Assembly (NCBI GenBank): GCA_914767715.1
Contig: OU612068.1
Span: 7,812,001-7,876,000 of the forward strand
Source of the DNA: Membranipora membranacea
Lineage: Eukaryota; Bryozoa; Gymnolaemata; Cheilostomatida; Membraniporidae
Length of the DNA: 64,000 bases
Direction of reading: 5' to 3'
The position numbers were made by a program, and so were the translations under genes. Under the pieces are notes generated by a model. That model saw nothing but the letters and a program-made list of their open reading frames with translations. It was not told where the DNA came from and searched no databases. Below, in pieces: positions 12,286-24,707 of this stretch. The stretch's first letter is position 1, and each line of letters begins with the position of its first letter.

Positions 12286-14417
12286 ATAGATATTGAGACA
12301 TATGTTGAATCAAACCACATCATTGTTCAATACTTAAGAATCCCACTTTCAAATTTTTTGTCATACTACTGCTGGTCAGGGACTTGCATTATACAGGCCT
12401 GCTGCAGCAAATATTATTTTACAAATAACCTGTCTTAATTTCAGTTTTATAACTGCGAGACCCTTGGGCTTGATGAGTATAATGTGCATAAAAAACATGT
12501 TTCAATACCTCCAAAATCGCTAGGCATCTCACAACTGAGTGGGAAGATATACATGTGGTGCGGAACCAAAAGTGACTAGGAAGCTAGCATGTCAAACAAA
12601 CAGTTCTAATATTGGAAGCTGATCTTGAGAAAAGACTGCCAATCTTGCCATGACATGCTAGAAGTTGATCGCTCTTGTCCAAAAGACTTACCTACCGTGC
12701 AGTTAGCAGTTAGATTTAATACCAAGGATGGTCTGTGTGTATCTAAAGCATAACCTTATGTCATATGATAATGTGACAGGATGATTTGTCCGATTGGAGG
12801 CATATGCCCTAGTTGTAGGTAAAAGATATGAAATAAATTCTGAAACATTAGACCTTTAGAGACCCGCACAATGATCAACCATCAGCTTTTAGCTAGGGGG
12901 TGGTCAAAGCATTTTCAATATCATTAGGGAAGAAGCTGCGGTCTGTTTGTTTCTGTCTCATCATGGAGTCTCCTTTTCGGCAGGGAGGACGGGTGGGATA
13001 CCCTCCCTGTTCCCTGCTTTTTTCACTTCAAATTGAGACAAATCATAGAGTTGTTCTCTCTTTGACATGTATGTTCAATGAGGGGACAACCGGTGATAAG
13101 TTGCCCCCAGACTGCTCAGCTGACAGTTGGCATTTTTATATATTCTTCTAGGGATGCATCTACGGAGTTCTGTGATTGCTGAGAATAACTCTTGCTATGG
13201 ACTGAAGCTGCCTCATGATCGATAGATTCTAGTCCATCTTGTTCAGAAGGTCACAACAGACTCTCCAATCAACATAAATTGTGTCTTTGAGCCGAAAGAC
13301 ACAGCCATCAAAGCTGGTACCTTCGTAGAAACGATAGAGAGCTTTTCAAAGGAAATGTAGTCTATCGATAAAGTTCAGATTGTGAAATGTCAAACTTTTC
13401 CTCCTGCCAAAATTCAACTCATCTAATGTAGGTCAGTTTTATTTCATAAACACCACAGTGAATCAAGGTTTAATCTTGCTAAATACAAAGTTACAGATGT
13501 ATGTATGCTTATAAACTACCCCTGGTTTTAGTAAAACATTGGCTGATATTACGCGTCTACACTATCAATACCTGAAACAATGAATTGTTTTATAAATATC
13601 TACCAACTACATTGTTGGACTCACTTGTGCTTTTATACAGGCTGATCAATATGATTATTGTGTGGCTTATGAAAATAAATATTATAATTACTCAGTCTCA
13701 TCACGTAATCTTGACTATGTGCTTAGATATTATAAGTTATAATTAGTTCATTTGCACTTCAATAGAGCAGAAAGAAAAACCAAAAACACTCCTATGAATT
13801 GTTGTGACAAGGACCACCCTGCCTTTCCCGAAAAATGATCTTTGGTGTCAAAGTGGGTGGCTATGCTCTATTGTATACGGTTCCGCTACGAAGGACTTGA
13901 TCACCAATAGACTGATCTACATGTTTTCACAGATGTCTTCCTATGTTCTCCGATGACTTTTTTGCTACTACAATGATAATCACCTAACGTCACCACTTGT
14001 AAGATATCAGGTTAAATATCGATGTGTAAACACCCGGGTTGCTAATTGCATATATTATCTAGCTTCACTCTCATTGTATACTAGTGTCCTATAGCTTCAC
14101 TCTCAATGTATAATATGCCCATAAAAGCATTTCTGCTCAATAAAACTTGCCTCTATCAAAATCTGCATTTCAGAAATAGTAACTATCATGGGAATTTTGT
14201 TTGACAAATCATCATATTAGAGTTATCTTCCCCTGAATACTCATGTACATATTTCACTGGGAATTCCGCTTTACATAAATAGTGCTCCAGCTGTACTATA
14301 ACACATAATTTCTAACCCAGATTGCCCATACACATGGCCTATGAGATGTTTTCATAGAACACATATCAATTTTATACTTATAGGCCACATTCAGTGGTAA
14401 AAAAAGCTAAATATGAA

Positions 14418-14612
14418 ATTTCCGCATTTTAGTCAATTTTGACTAAAATGCGGAAAAATGCTTTTCAAGGTCACAAGTAGGTCACAAGGTGATTTCCGCA
14501 CTTTAGTCAATCCCACACAGGATTGACTAAAATGCGGAAATACGCACTAATTCCCGCAACACGCACGTGAATTTGCGTGATCACGGATTTCCGCATTTTA
14601 GTGAACCCGCTT
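14418..14612. repeat. Cluster of inverted repeats built from TTTCCGCATTTTAGTCAA
   Basis: There are two adjacent hairpins, each made of TTTCCGCATTTTAGTCAA (or one-base variants) facing its reverse complement: one with almost no loop, one with a loop of about six bases. A third copy of the motif, ending in AGTGAACCC, closes the cluster. A diverged copy of the element lies at 7316-7422. The cluster lies just upstream of the receptor-gene promoter and is absent from the equivalent position upstream of the duplicated exon at 46.9 kb. Confidence 0.65.
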
Positions 14613-14674
14613 CTTGTCTATGAAGGTCTATGTTGTCAGGTAACACAGTTATGATCATGTGATATGTGCTGAAA

Positions 14675-15349
14675 AGAATCTTATTTTCAATCCTAACTCC
14701 TCATTCTGCTTTATTTTGTTACAACAATGGCCAAAACAGTTTTCTTCTTGATAATTCTGGCTCTTTTGCAAGTCAGCTATGCGGAAGAATCATGCAAGCA
14801 AGTTCCAGGTATCCCCTGTGCATGTGAATATGGAGATAGTTTAGTTGATCTTCAAGAACTTCCTCAACTGTGAGTAGTAGAGCAGCAGTGTTGTTGTGTG
14901 GTCGGTGGTGTTGTGTATCATGAAACATGGCCAGTATTATTTTTGGTCATTTATTAATCTGTAGTAAAATATCAATTGTAACCCAATCAGTTTATGTGAA
15001 GCAGTGCAGATGGTATGGTAATAAAGGGCATCCCTGATTGTGGTGAACAAACAAATGGAGTGGAGAGCTTTCTTCTATAAGGAAAAAAGTGTGTTAAAAT
15101 AATTGTGAAATATGAGTAGAATAGAACAAATCCCAAACTTTTGGCAATCTCCCTACAAAAACCAGATGTCTAACAGAATGCCAAAATGTTTTACTAAAAA
15201 GAGAAGTGGTTGTGTGGATGTACCCTTCATGAATGTGGTATTATGGGTACTTGTAGGCCTACATGGTATTATCCATCTGTGGCAATTGTGAAGGTAGCTT
15301 CTAACAAACATCCAAAGTTCATTCTAGGTCTTACCGGTGAGCCAAGGAG
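14675..15349 (+). repeat. Duplicated segment, copy A: leader, exon 1 and start of intron 1 of the receptor gene
   Basis: This 675-bp segment matches 46936-49359 almost base for base, with a handful of substitutions and one 3-bp difference near 15269. Copy B has an extra 1746 bp at the position of 14891/14892. Homology starts at AGAATCTTATTTTCAA and ends at GCCAAGGAG, where copy B meets the Polinton end. Copy A continues into the rest of the gene and is therefore the parent or the surviving allele. Confidence 0.9.
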
Positions 15350-18300
15350 TGAAACTGTGATGTGAATATTGATGGTTTAATGTCCGAGATAATTAGGATC
15401 ATATCTACCTGGGTATGCTAATAGATAGGGGAAGGCAGGGTACGTTGAGCCAGTTTTTACATATTTGATTGTAACATGCAGTTGAATTGTGCAAGATTTA
15501 CAAAAATTGGCACTGAAATTGGTCTTCATGTCTTCCATCAACATGAGTGAGGTCAGAAACCTATTGCAGCAAGAAAAGGAAATATTGCTGCTTCAAAAAA
15601 ATCGGGAAGCGGCTCAACGTACCCGTAGCACGGGCACATTGAGCCGGGTCCGCATTTTGTATGGGGCACGTTGAGCCACTCTGTTATGGTCATTTCTTTG
15701 CTGGTCATGACTTTTTAATTCATTGCAATCATAAGAAATAAAGTAAAGCAACCTAATTCATTGCAATAGCACATTTTTTTCACTCAATTGAACTATAAAA
15801 TATAAGAAGAAAACTTGCACGTGGCAAACTTGATGATACGTGAATGGAAAAGTGAACTCAGAGTAATTGCTTATTACATTAAACAAACATCAATTCCAAT
15901 GTTTTTGTTTTTGTGTACATATTACCACATATACACTTTCATCATATAACATTCATATACTAAAGGGCATGGCTCAACGTGCCCCAACGTGCATGGCTCA
16001 ACGTGCCCCAACAGCCTATTTTTCACTTTCAACTTGAGTTAAACAAAATCTCTCCATCAAAGATAAGTTGAGCTTAGGTGAAATTGAGACGAAATATGAT
16101 GTTATCACATAATAAAAGTTGCAACTTCTCCGTCACGCCTTGTTGGGAATAGATGACATTTCCGTTGATTAGCGCATTATTTACTTTTTATGCTTAAAAC
16201 AATGAAAAACTAAATAATTATCTTCCCTTAGTAGCTATTGTTATTTTTATTTGCTCAAAAAGGGTGCCTGTGGTCACATGACCTCTGATGGACGGGAAAA
16301 CTTGAAACATAAAATGGTATTCGAAAAAAGTGGGGTGGATCAACGTGCCCCATGGCTCAACGTGCCCCGCCTTCCCCTATGGGATAGTAAATAACCTAGA
16401 CTGACAAGAAGAAAAAGAACTAGTTGTGCCTTGTGGAATGAGATGACTCTCTATGTTTATACTATCCTGAAAAGTAAAGGGCCTGAAGCTAGATGAATCT
16501 AAAATTGTGGGCAGCTCAATAATGTATGAAATATGAGACGAGATTATCCAGACCAAGGGCCAAGTAGGAATAAACATATAGACCAATACCGTGTCATTAC
16601 CCTGCATAGGAGGAATACAGAGATATTTAGATTGTCTCGTGATGACTTTTTGCGTTTAAAAAAAAGTGGGGTTAAAATCGCAAGTCTGTCTCTGTTCAAA
16701 GACTGAGAAATTTGTCAGACTTCGGCTGTATATTGCCCATCACTCGTAAATTTGAATGTCATCATCTCCTCACGTATTGTTCCACAAAATAATTCCTTAC
16801 GTCAGGGTCTGAAGTTTAGAGAACCAGAGAATTTCTTTTTATATGACAATGTTATTGTTTGAACAGTGTAGATATGTCAAAATAACAGGAGGGGGTTTCA
16901 ATTAAAATGAGTAATTTTTGTTGGACCAAATTATCGCTATCCCTTCGCTCACAATCTGCGCTCATTCAGTCTTTAAATTAGGCAAAACAAATTCCCAAAT
17001 GGTTGATTCAGAAAGTACTGACTAGCAACACATCAATCAAAAGGGTTACACATTATTCTCTGTCCGATTCTTTTATGGTAGATCTCCAGCGTACTCGCCA
17101 GACCAGCATAAACCAAAGTATGAATACTACTTTACACCATGTGGAACTTTAGCAACGAGTGACTTCGCGGACCCAGACTTGAAAAAAGATTGTAAAGACA
17201 ATTCGGTGAGTAGAATCTGATTGGTCGAATGAATGATAACGTTATTGTGAGGCTTCAGGTACCAATAGCAAAAAGTCAACTTTTTGTCAAAGAGTTGTTG
17301 ACTAGTCATGTTGTTTAAATGTCTAAATCATGTGATTGAGTGTAAGAAACAAAATGTTTCAGCAGCTGCAATGAATCAGTCATACATTTCACATTGTCAT
17401 ATATTTGATGAACTGATGCTGATGACCCATCTAACAGTAACAGATCTGCACTATAAGTACGGATCCTCACGATATATTTGTTTATTATATCCTCAGAGGA
17501 GACATGCTTCCTGTTTGTGTGATATTGATAGATGAAAGGTTAGATAAGTACCATTGTTTCACCTTTCGCTCACTGTACTTTTGTATTGTATTGTAAACAA
17601 GGTCATCCTACTAATATACTAGCATGATTTCGTTTCCAGATGTGTCAGAAGGACAAAAAAGAAGTACACTACTATCAACTGACTGGCAAACCTAGCACTT
17701 TTCGTTTTGAAGGTATACCATCGGTTAACGATGGAAAGTTTAGAATCGTTTATGAGCCAGTAGAACAGGATGGAACATGGAGGTATGTGTATTGCATTAA
17801 TCTGACTTATTATATAATCTACCTGCATGGTGGAGTCTCCCTTTGGTGCACTCCATATTTTTGGGCCGCTTATACAATCACCTTCAAACTTTCACGTAAT
17901 ATCCAACAATTTCAGAAATTGTGAGTATTCGTGGATGATTGCACAAAGATGTTACATTACGGTCAATACAGAGGATCATTTATTTCACTTCCATTTGCTT
18001 GTAGTTGTTCCCATATGTCCATCTGCCTGTCTTTGCCAACAAGTTTGATCAATTCGTAATAAAAGATAGACCTTTTACAGTTCAGCATTCTCTGAATGAA
18101 AGTGAACATTCTTAGTCGCACGAAAAGCGCCCATTATCAGGATTTATCCGACCCTCCCTGATATCATAGATCAGTATCTTGTCACTAATTGAAGTTGTAT
18201 TCTTGTTTTAGACAAGTTGAAGTATATCTTGATTGCGATGTTGAACCAAACTCAGTGTTCTCATTTAACAAAGAGGAGAAGCAAAATGGCACTACTACTA

Positions 18301-21300
18301 AGGCGTTACCAGATAGATACGTATGTAATGATAACATATTATATTGGAATTTTGGGTTGTTTTGATTTCGACTCCTAACTGGGAGCGTTTATTTTAGTGA
18401 CAAACTTACAGTATCACAGCATAATAGGGTAGAGGGGGAGCAGCAAGTGCAAACAGTGATTACAATGGTGACGATATCACCACTTATTCTTGTTATAATA
18501 AATCTGTCCTGTTATTCACTATAGATACAGATGCTTTCAGATAAAAAAGGATAGTATCAGAGTGTGCTCAACATTCAAATGTATTCCATTTCTGACAATG
18601 ACAATGTCATATGGCTCAAGTTCTATATGTTGGACACATTTATATACAAGTAATGTGAAGCTGATATCGTTGGGACCTTAACAGATTTGAGTTGTTCCCT
18701 ATTACTTGTAAACATAATGACAGTTAGGTTGTTTGAAAGCTAAAATTGCTCCCATTGGGATTTTGTGGCATACAACTGTTATAGTATAATAGAATATTCC
18801 AAATCCCAACTATGGCTTCATCGCCAGTTGAGTGGGAGCAACTTTGATTCTGAAGAATCGGGAGATCTTTATACTACATAAAGATACAAACATTTTGCTC
18901 ATAGGTTTGTTTTTACTAAGTTTCTGACAAGAAAAAATGTTCTTTTCAATCACTTCCCTACTAATACTTCCCTTCAATCGTTGGCCTATGAGTGTCATGT
19001 AAAGGCGGTGCAGTGTTTTGACATGCGAAAGATGGGTTCTATATGCTTTAAACAGTTTGTATTTTTCCTATTGGTTCATAGCACAAAAGCTACTTGTTTT
19101 GGAAAGATTATAGACCCGGATATTTTATACCATCAATATTTTATGAAGATTGATCATCTATGTATTGCTTTCCCCATCAAATCAATATGTATTGGGATCT
19201 AGAGATTTGATAAGATCAGTCATATCCATTGTGACTGATAAGTGAGATTTTTTTATCAGACAGCTGTCTATGATATATTATAGTTCTTGGATGTGCAAGT
19301 TTGATTTACCTTTTGAGAAGGCAGACAGCGATTGGGTTAGGTGGCGAGAGATACACCTGAGGGTGTTGGGGGGTGATTAACCTTGAAATCTCCCCCAGTG
19401 GGACTCCAACCCACAGCTCCTATGGCATTAATCGCTTGGCAGTGAATAGCAAGCAGGCTAACCCATTGCGCTATCTCACCATTATAAGAACGGTGCAATC
19501 GTTTTAATTGATGTGAGAAATTGAACCTGTATGTGTATAATATGTGCTCTGATGTCCAATCGTCAGTACAGATGAGACTGAGTCAGGTACTTATTTCTGC
19601 ATTTTTCCAATCTAACAGAAATTCACAGTGAGAGGTCTGGAGGTGTGTGCACAAACAGCCAATCATAAACTGAGCGCGGGATCTGTGCTTCTAATCCTGT
19701 AAGTTATCTACAGATATATATATATGTGCAACTATCGTCAACTTGGTAAGGATGAGGAATATAAGATAACAATGCATCGATATATTCCAAATAGACAGTT
19801 TTCTGAGCTCTAATTTACGCCTCTTTTCGGAGTTGCCCATTCCGAATAGAGGCTTAAATTAGCGCTCAGAAAACTGTCTATTGATGCAGCATACACAATA
19901 ATGGTCACTTTGATTTAATACATGCGGAGTAGGTCTCATGCAAACTTGTAGTCTGAGCCCCCCAGACTTTTGCCCCTCGCCCAACGGCCCCCCGGCGAGG
20001 GAAAACTTGTTAACAACAGACATCTCAGAAAAAGGGTCATTTGTAATGAGGAGACAGCTTGCTGTGTTGTTAGTCATCCTAGAGCCTGAATTCTTACGTT
20101 GCCATTAAATGCCTGTACCATTTGTTTCCTCATTCACAAATAGCTATTACTTAACAGCTAAACATCCTACCGACTGCTCAAGAGGACTTTGATGCATGTT
20201 GAATACTGAAGATCATCCATCAAAATTTATACAAACTGCTGACATAAATAATTTATACCAAATTTTGAACCTTTTGCCAAATGATAGCCTCACTGGATGT
20301 GTTTTCTGGTTGGAACAATTATTTATGGGCTTGATTTCATTCAAGAAACTACAGATAATTCCTAAAAAATGCCAGCTGATATTCCAAAGCCAGAATTGGA
20401 ACTCGTTCTGCCTATCTCTTTTACCTGTGACCCAGCGGAGTCGTTCAAGTCGGATGAGCGATAGCAAATTGTCACTATGGAATCAAAATAATCGCTCATT
20501 CAGTTAGACAACTATGTTCCCAAAATGCACACTCAGAATGTATATAGTACCATCAATGAGTGAGCGATTTGTGAGCAACACAGTAGCAGGTCTCGCACAG
20601 CCATCAGATTGCACTTTTGGCTGTTTTTCATAGAATGACCCCCCCCCCCCCCCAGGGTGTTCAGTGCATTCATATGTCACTCTTAATTTTGTAATCGTCA
20701 AATTTTAAAGGTTTTTCATTGGGATCATACTATATGTGGTCGGAGGTATGCTGGTTAACAAATTTGTGCGAGGAGCTACTGGTCCAGAGATATTACCTAA
20801 CTATGCATTCTGGAGTGACTTCCCAGCTCTTCTCAAGGTAACAACAAAGCCGATATGGTATTATAATACTTATTGTAGTAGTAGTAGTACGGGTCTATAT
20901 GAAGATCTGAAAACATACCACTATTTTCATTTTATGGTTAGGCGATTTTAACTTCTCACTCCTTGCCTGGAAATTTTTTTCTTTTTTGCGCGTGCTTTGA
21001 AATTTTGAGATTCAACATTTACTCAGCTTCTTTAATGTATATATTAATTAGCTTAGCAATCTTTAAGCCACTCCTATTCAAGCTAAGTTAACCTCTAGCT
21101 AGTGCTCACTGCTTCATAAGGTGTAAGGTATAGGGAACTCTGTGCTTGGAGTTGCCTGTCTAAGTAACAGAGACACCTAATTGTCTCACATATCCTATCG
21201 ACATATACTGTAAATTTATATATTTACATAGCTTGCACATTGCTTACTAACATTCCGAATAGTTATATGAAGACCCATCAAAATCTCGAGAAAAGCCCAG

Positions 21301-21424
21301 TATAACAATTAACAAATGAATGCCACTAATCATCTAATTATTTTTGCAGGAGGGATGGACATTCGCTATCACATGTGGATGTTGCAAGCCTTCAGAAGAA
21401 AATCAGGGTTATGACAATATATAA
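14727..21424 (+). CDS. Cation-dependent mannose-6-phosphate-receptor-like protein, seven exons, 266 residues
   Basis: Exons are 14727-14869, 17082-17205, 17640-17782, 18212-18320, 19619-19698, 20711-20837 and 21350-21424. All have GT-AG borders and matching phases, and the total is 801 nt including stop. A signal peptide (residues 1-19) is followed by a Cys-bearing lumenal MRH-type domain with MCQK (90-93) and GTWRQVEVYLDC (134-145). One membrane helix follows (about 193-215, starting LSAGSVLL). The juxtamembrane/cytosolic segment resembles vertebrate M6PR strongly (VGGMLVNKFVRGA, AFWSDF), and the tail is short. Family members carry phosphomannosylated hydrolases from Golgi to endosomes; vertebrate M6PR has about 277 residues. 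Of the four sugar-contact residues, Gln92, Arg137 and Tyr173 have plausible counterparts. The Glu and one domain Cys do not, so ligand binding is uncertain. Confidence 0.85.
15428..16378. mobile_element. TIR transposon remnant in intron 1, repeats of GGCTCAACGTGCCCC, TA target site
   Basis: The ends GGGGAAGGCAGGGTACGTTG and its imperfect inverse (GGCTCAACGTGCCCCGCCTTCCCC) lie 951 bp apart. Both are flanked by TA, the duplication expected of Tc1/mariner-type elements. The motif GGCTCAACGTGCCCC or its complement recurs inside, near 15612, 15635, 15665, 15969, 15991 and 16338, as well as at both ends. There is no transposase frame, so it is non-autonomous. Confidence 0.7.
19341..19480 (-). mobile_element. 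tRNA-derived SINE, copy 2
   Basis: It carries the same body as the insert at 12001-12150. In plus-strand order it shows a GAGGGTG segment, CCTTGAAATCTCCCCCAGTGGG, a B-box complement, GGCAGTGAATAGCAAGC, and an A-box complement ending in TATCTCACCAT. It lies in intron 4 of the receptor gene. The B-box region is more degraded than in copy 1. Confidence 0.6.
19792..19880. mobile_element. Small hairpin MITE with TA-flanked ends
   Basis: The arms TAGACAGTTTTCTGAGC and GCTCAGAAAACTGTCTA enclose a further imperfect inverted repeat (CTAATTTACGCCTCTTTTCGG against CCGAATAGAGGCTTAAATTAG) with a loop of about ten bases. The outermost bases are TA on both sides. It lies in intron 5 of the receptor gene and has no coding capacity. 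Confidence 0.65.
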
Positions 21425-22650
21425 ACATGCATCTATAGATGATCCTACTATATTCTACCATTGTTTGACACAAACATCAGAAACAGCCAGAAATCTGCAT
21501 CTCTTCCGATATACATGACAGCTGGAAATTCAATCAATGCAAATTATAATCCTTTGTTGTGAAAAATGTCAATCACTTTTACAAAATCTGTTAATGTCTG
21601 ATTCGTCGATGGTGTATGTTTACTTTTTTTAAATCTGAAAAAAGTGGTAAGTATTATAATAACATTTGAAGGCCATTTTGAACAACTGTGTGGTCTAATG
21701 GCCAATCCCTATCTATAGCAAGAAAACGCTACACGTTGTTTATATAATACAAGAGTTATCCTCTCATTTTTAATGAGAAGATAACTCACATTTCGCCGGT
21801 GATGATTGTACAGTCGGGTAGTGTGAGAGTTTCTGCATCACTTCCTTCACTTCCTAGAACAATCAACATGTACCGGTATGAGGTGTATGTGTGTTGAGAT
21901 CTTCCAACCTATTGTATTTGTCTATGAATAGATCTGAGTCCTCGTGATCTGCTAACCTAGCTGAATTTTGTTTTCCTTTTCTGTAATAGTTTTATATCTG
22001 CATGTAAGAGATCTTTGACCAAAATGCTGAGAATGGATCTATATATTATTGCAAAGATACTATTGTGTGATGAATACATACCTTTCTGAGTTTAAGTATG
22101 TAATTTGTAAAAAACAGCCAGAATCAAGTTTTTTCAACTGATGATCTGAGACAAATTGTGAATATCTTTTTCATTTTCAGTGTTTTGTCTGTGTTCTATG
22201 ACAACCTTCCGTGTTCCGTCATTTTTTGTTTCAACCGCTATATTGTCTCGGAAAACTCCAGGAACTTTTGGACTCCATCACAATTATATTCATTCTCCTG
22301 ATGACAAAATATTCTAGTTTTTCAGTTTATATTTGTTTTGCTGTGTACAAGATCCAGTTACTGGAGTTATTTTTTGCTTGCCCAAACTTCTAATATTCAC
22401 AGTACATGATTGTAGTGTTTTTTTCTAGTTTCTATTATTCAATCAACGTTAATGTCTTTTTGTCCTTCCCTGACTCTGTAGATCTGTTGAAAATATTAAC
22501 TCCTTTGTTTTGTTTTTTTTGTATATACATTATCGAGTGTTCTAGGTTTATGCTATCAATGTGCCCATTCCATAATCCTTGTCATCCTAGAGCTTATTCT
22601 ATAACTTGATGGCATGCTCAAAATACTAAAATATTCTTAGCACTTCTGTC

Positions 22651-22656
22651 AATAAA
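22651..22656 (+). terminator. Candidate polyadenylation signal of the receptor gene
   Basis: AATAAA is followed about 20 bases on by cacaaaaattactgtgg and then a T-rich stretch, the usual arrangement for cleavage and polyadenylation. It is assigned to the receptor gene because no other plus-strand gene ends here. Confidence 0.4.
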
Positions 22657-23610
22657 ACTGCCTTAATCACAAAAATTACTGTGGTTTTTTTAAATATATT
22701 TTTTTAATCAATTAGTACCGATGTGGTGACAGTCCTCTGCATATTTTACAGGTAGATATCGGGGAGTATATGCTGCACATATTCATATTACATTGTAAGT
22801 AGGAATACCGATTTCTTTTCCAAATGTTATCTGTAGCTATTATTTCGCAAGGACTTGATACAAGAACCATCAAAGGATAGAGCTGAAAACCGCCAGTGCC
22901 CAACTCTTAATGTTTGTCTGGGGGCAGTCATATAAATAGGAAAGAAGAAACCTAACAGCACAGGAGTGTGGTATATAGTAGGAGGAGATAGGCTCTAACA
23001 TGAGAATTTGACGAGTTGTTAGACATTCACCAAAAAGGCAGTCTCTTACTGAGGAGCTGATCATTCAACTTAGAGGCTGACAGACTGGCATCCAAATGCT
23101 AAAATATTAAAGTAATAGGGTGATAATCTGACCAGAGGGTCTCCCTTCCCCAAATACGGCCGCAAAATTAAAATAATACAATTCTATAAAGCTAAGCATT
23201 TTAGTGGCCATGTAGTTTAAAGACCTTCCTGTTACTTTCACAACAAATGGTGTCAGATATCTGGTCAAGGGATCTTCAAACCCTGCTCCAACAAACTTCG
23301 AAAATTAGACCAATTTATTATTAGTCAACAGATGTTTATGGTCATTCTTTTTTGTGACTGAAGATGAGGACTTGAACGTAGGAGATACATCACTGTATAT
23401 CCTGATATATTTACTGATTTTGATAATGAGGAGGCACTTGTATACACTTCAGTCTATCACTCATATAAACATGTTTTACACAAAGATCATGTATGTGAAT
23501 CATGCTTGAATCATTGGTCAAATCATAAACTACCTTGTAGCTCGAAATGGACAATATACTGTCACAACTCACAAGCATTCTGATTAATGCAATGGACTGA
23601 CAGCGCACAG

Positions 23611-23656
23611 TCTGACCAATGAACTAAACCTTTAAGGTTTAGTTCATTGGTCTGAC
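23611..23656. repeat. Palindrome with arms TCTGACCAATGAACTAAACC
   Basis: Left arm TCTGACCAATGAACTAAACC is followed almost immediately by its reverse complement, ending GTTCATTGGTCTGAC. A second, looser copy at 23942-24008 adds an outer hairpin built from AAACACTCA and TGAGTGTTT. This looks like a small hairpin element family. Confidence 0.55.
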
Positions 23657-24707
23657 ACACTCACTGAGCGTCTCACTCCAAATGAAATTGTTGAAGCATC
23701 GTTACTTGCCTTTACCTCTTTTTTAAACAACGGAGTTATTCCTATAACTACATTGTCATTATTATGTTCATGAACTAGCCAGGACAGGCTATTCAGGAGC
23801 CATGACAATAGAAAATATTATCATCAAAATAAAATAAATCTTAGTTATAACATTTACCTTATGAATGAGCTCACATATATCAGGAGCAAGGCTATTCTAA
23901 GTGCTCAGACGGCTGCCTTGTGAGTTATTAATTATTATCAAACCAATGAACTAAACCTTAGGTTTAGTTCATCGATCAAACACTCAATATAGAGTGAGTG
24001 TTTGATAATGTAATGTCACTAACTTAGCGGTTAGCCTAAGGCAAGGCTTACTACTGCCTACTATGCCTTATAAACTTTTTGTTATACACATTTTGGTTGA
24101 GGCACTACCAAATCTCCCTCTCTGACCAAGCCAGGAACCAAACCAAGGATTTCAAGAAAATTTCAAGAAATCCTTGACCAAACCAAAGACAAAACAAACA
24201 AAATGAAATTTTATTAGTAGTTTTCATCTCATGTCTTTAGTGTATGCACATTCGGCAGTTGTCTTCTTCTTGTAGCATCGAATTGTCTATTTTAGTCATG
24301 TGACAGTATCAGCCAATCACAGGCCATTTAAGCCTCAATAGAAATCTACTGACCTTGTCATAGTAAGTTAGATAGTACTCATGTTGACAACTGAATGAAA
24401 GTGATTGCAAGGTGCTCTGGATTACACACTATAATAACTAACTGACTGACTTATATCAATTGTGAGGAAAGACTCTATTAGGATAACCACTACTAGTGTA
24501 AATCAGGATATTTAAAACATTGTAAAGCTCAAACTTACTTTGTGCTGCTGCTTTTGGATATACATACATACACACTTCTCCTCTTAAACTCAACTCACTG
24601 AAAGTATGCTTATGTTGAGCACATCATCACAGACACATCTATAGTTATAAATGACTGACTGTGACTCACTGAAGTGATACAGTATCACTTCAGGTACTAG
24701 CCAAGCT

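Larger units (their letters stand above)
5676..14674. other. Nine-kb gene-poor region with small repeats
   Basis: No gene is recognised. The region holds the 5' flank of the acyltransferase gene. A short diverged duplication around the string AAGCTATCACGTGCT lies at about 5735-5770 and 5945-5985. A hairpin lies at about 6898-6931 (arms ACCAAGGAGTAACA). The inverted-repeat elements, the SINE and the diverged duplication are listed separately. Single exon-like stretches occur (for example 10702-10797) but do not link into a gene. Confidence 0.5.
21425..24707. other. Receptor-gene 3' untranslated region, then spacer
   Basis: The first canonical AATAAA after the receptor stop codon that I see is at 22651-22656, so the transcript may have a 3' UTR of about 1.2 kb. 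Beyond it, two palindromic elements (23611-23656 and 23942-24008) share the core ACCAATGAACTAAACCTT. A related shorter hairpin is at about 10305-10337. No gene is recognised up to the ATG at 24708. Confidence 0.45.
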
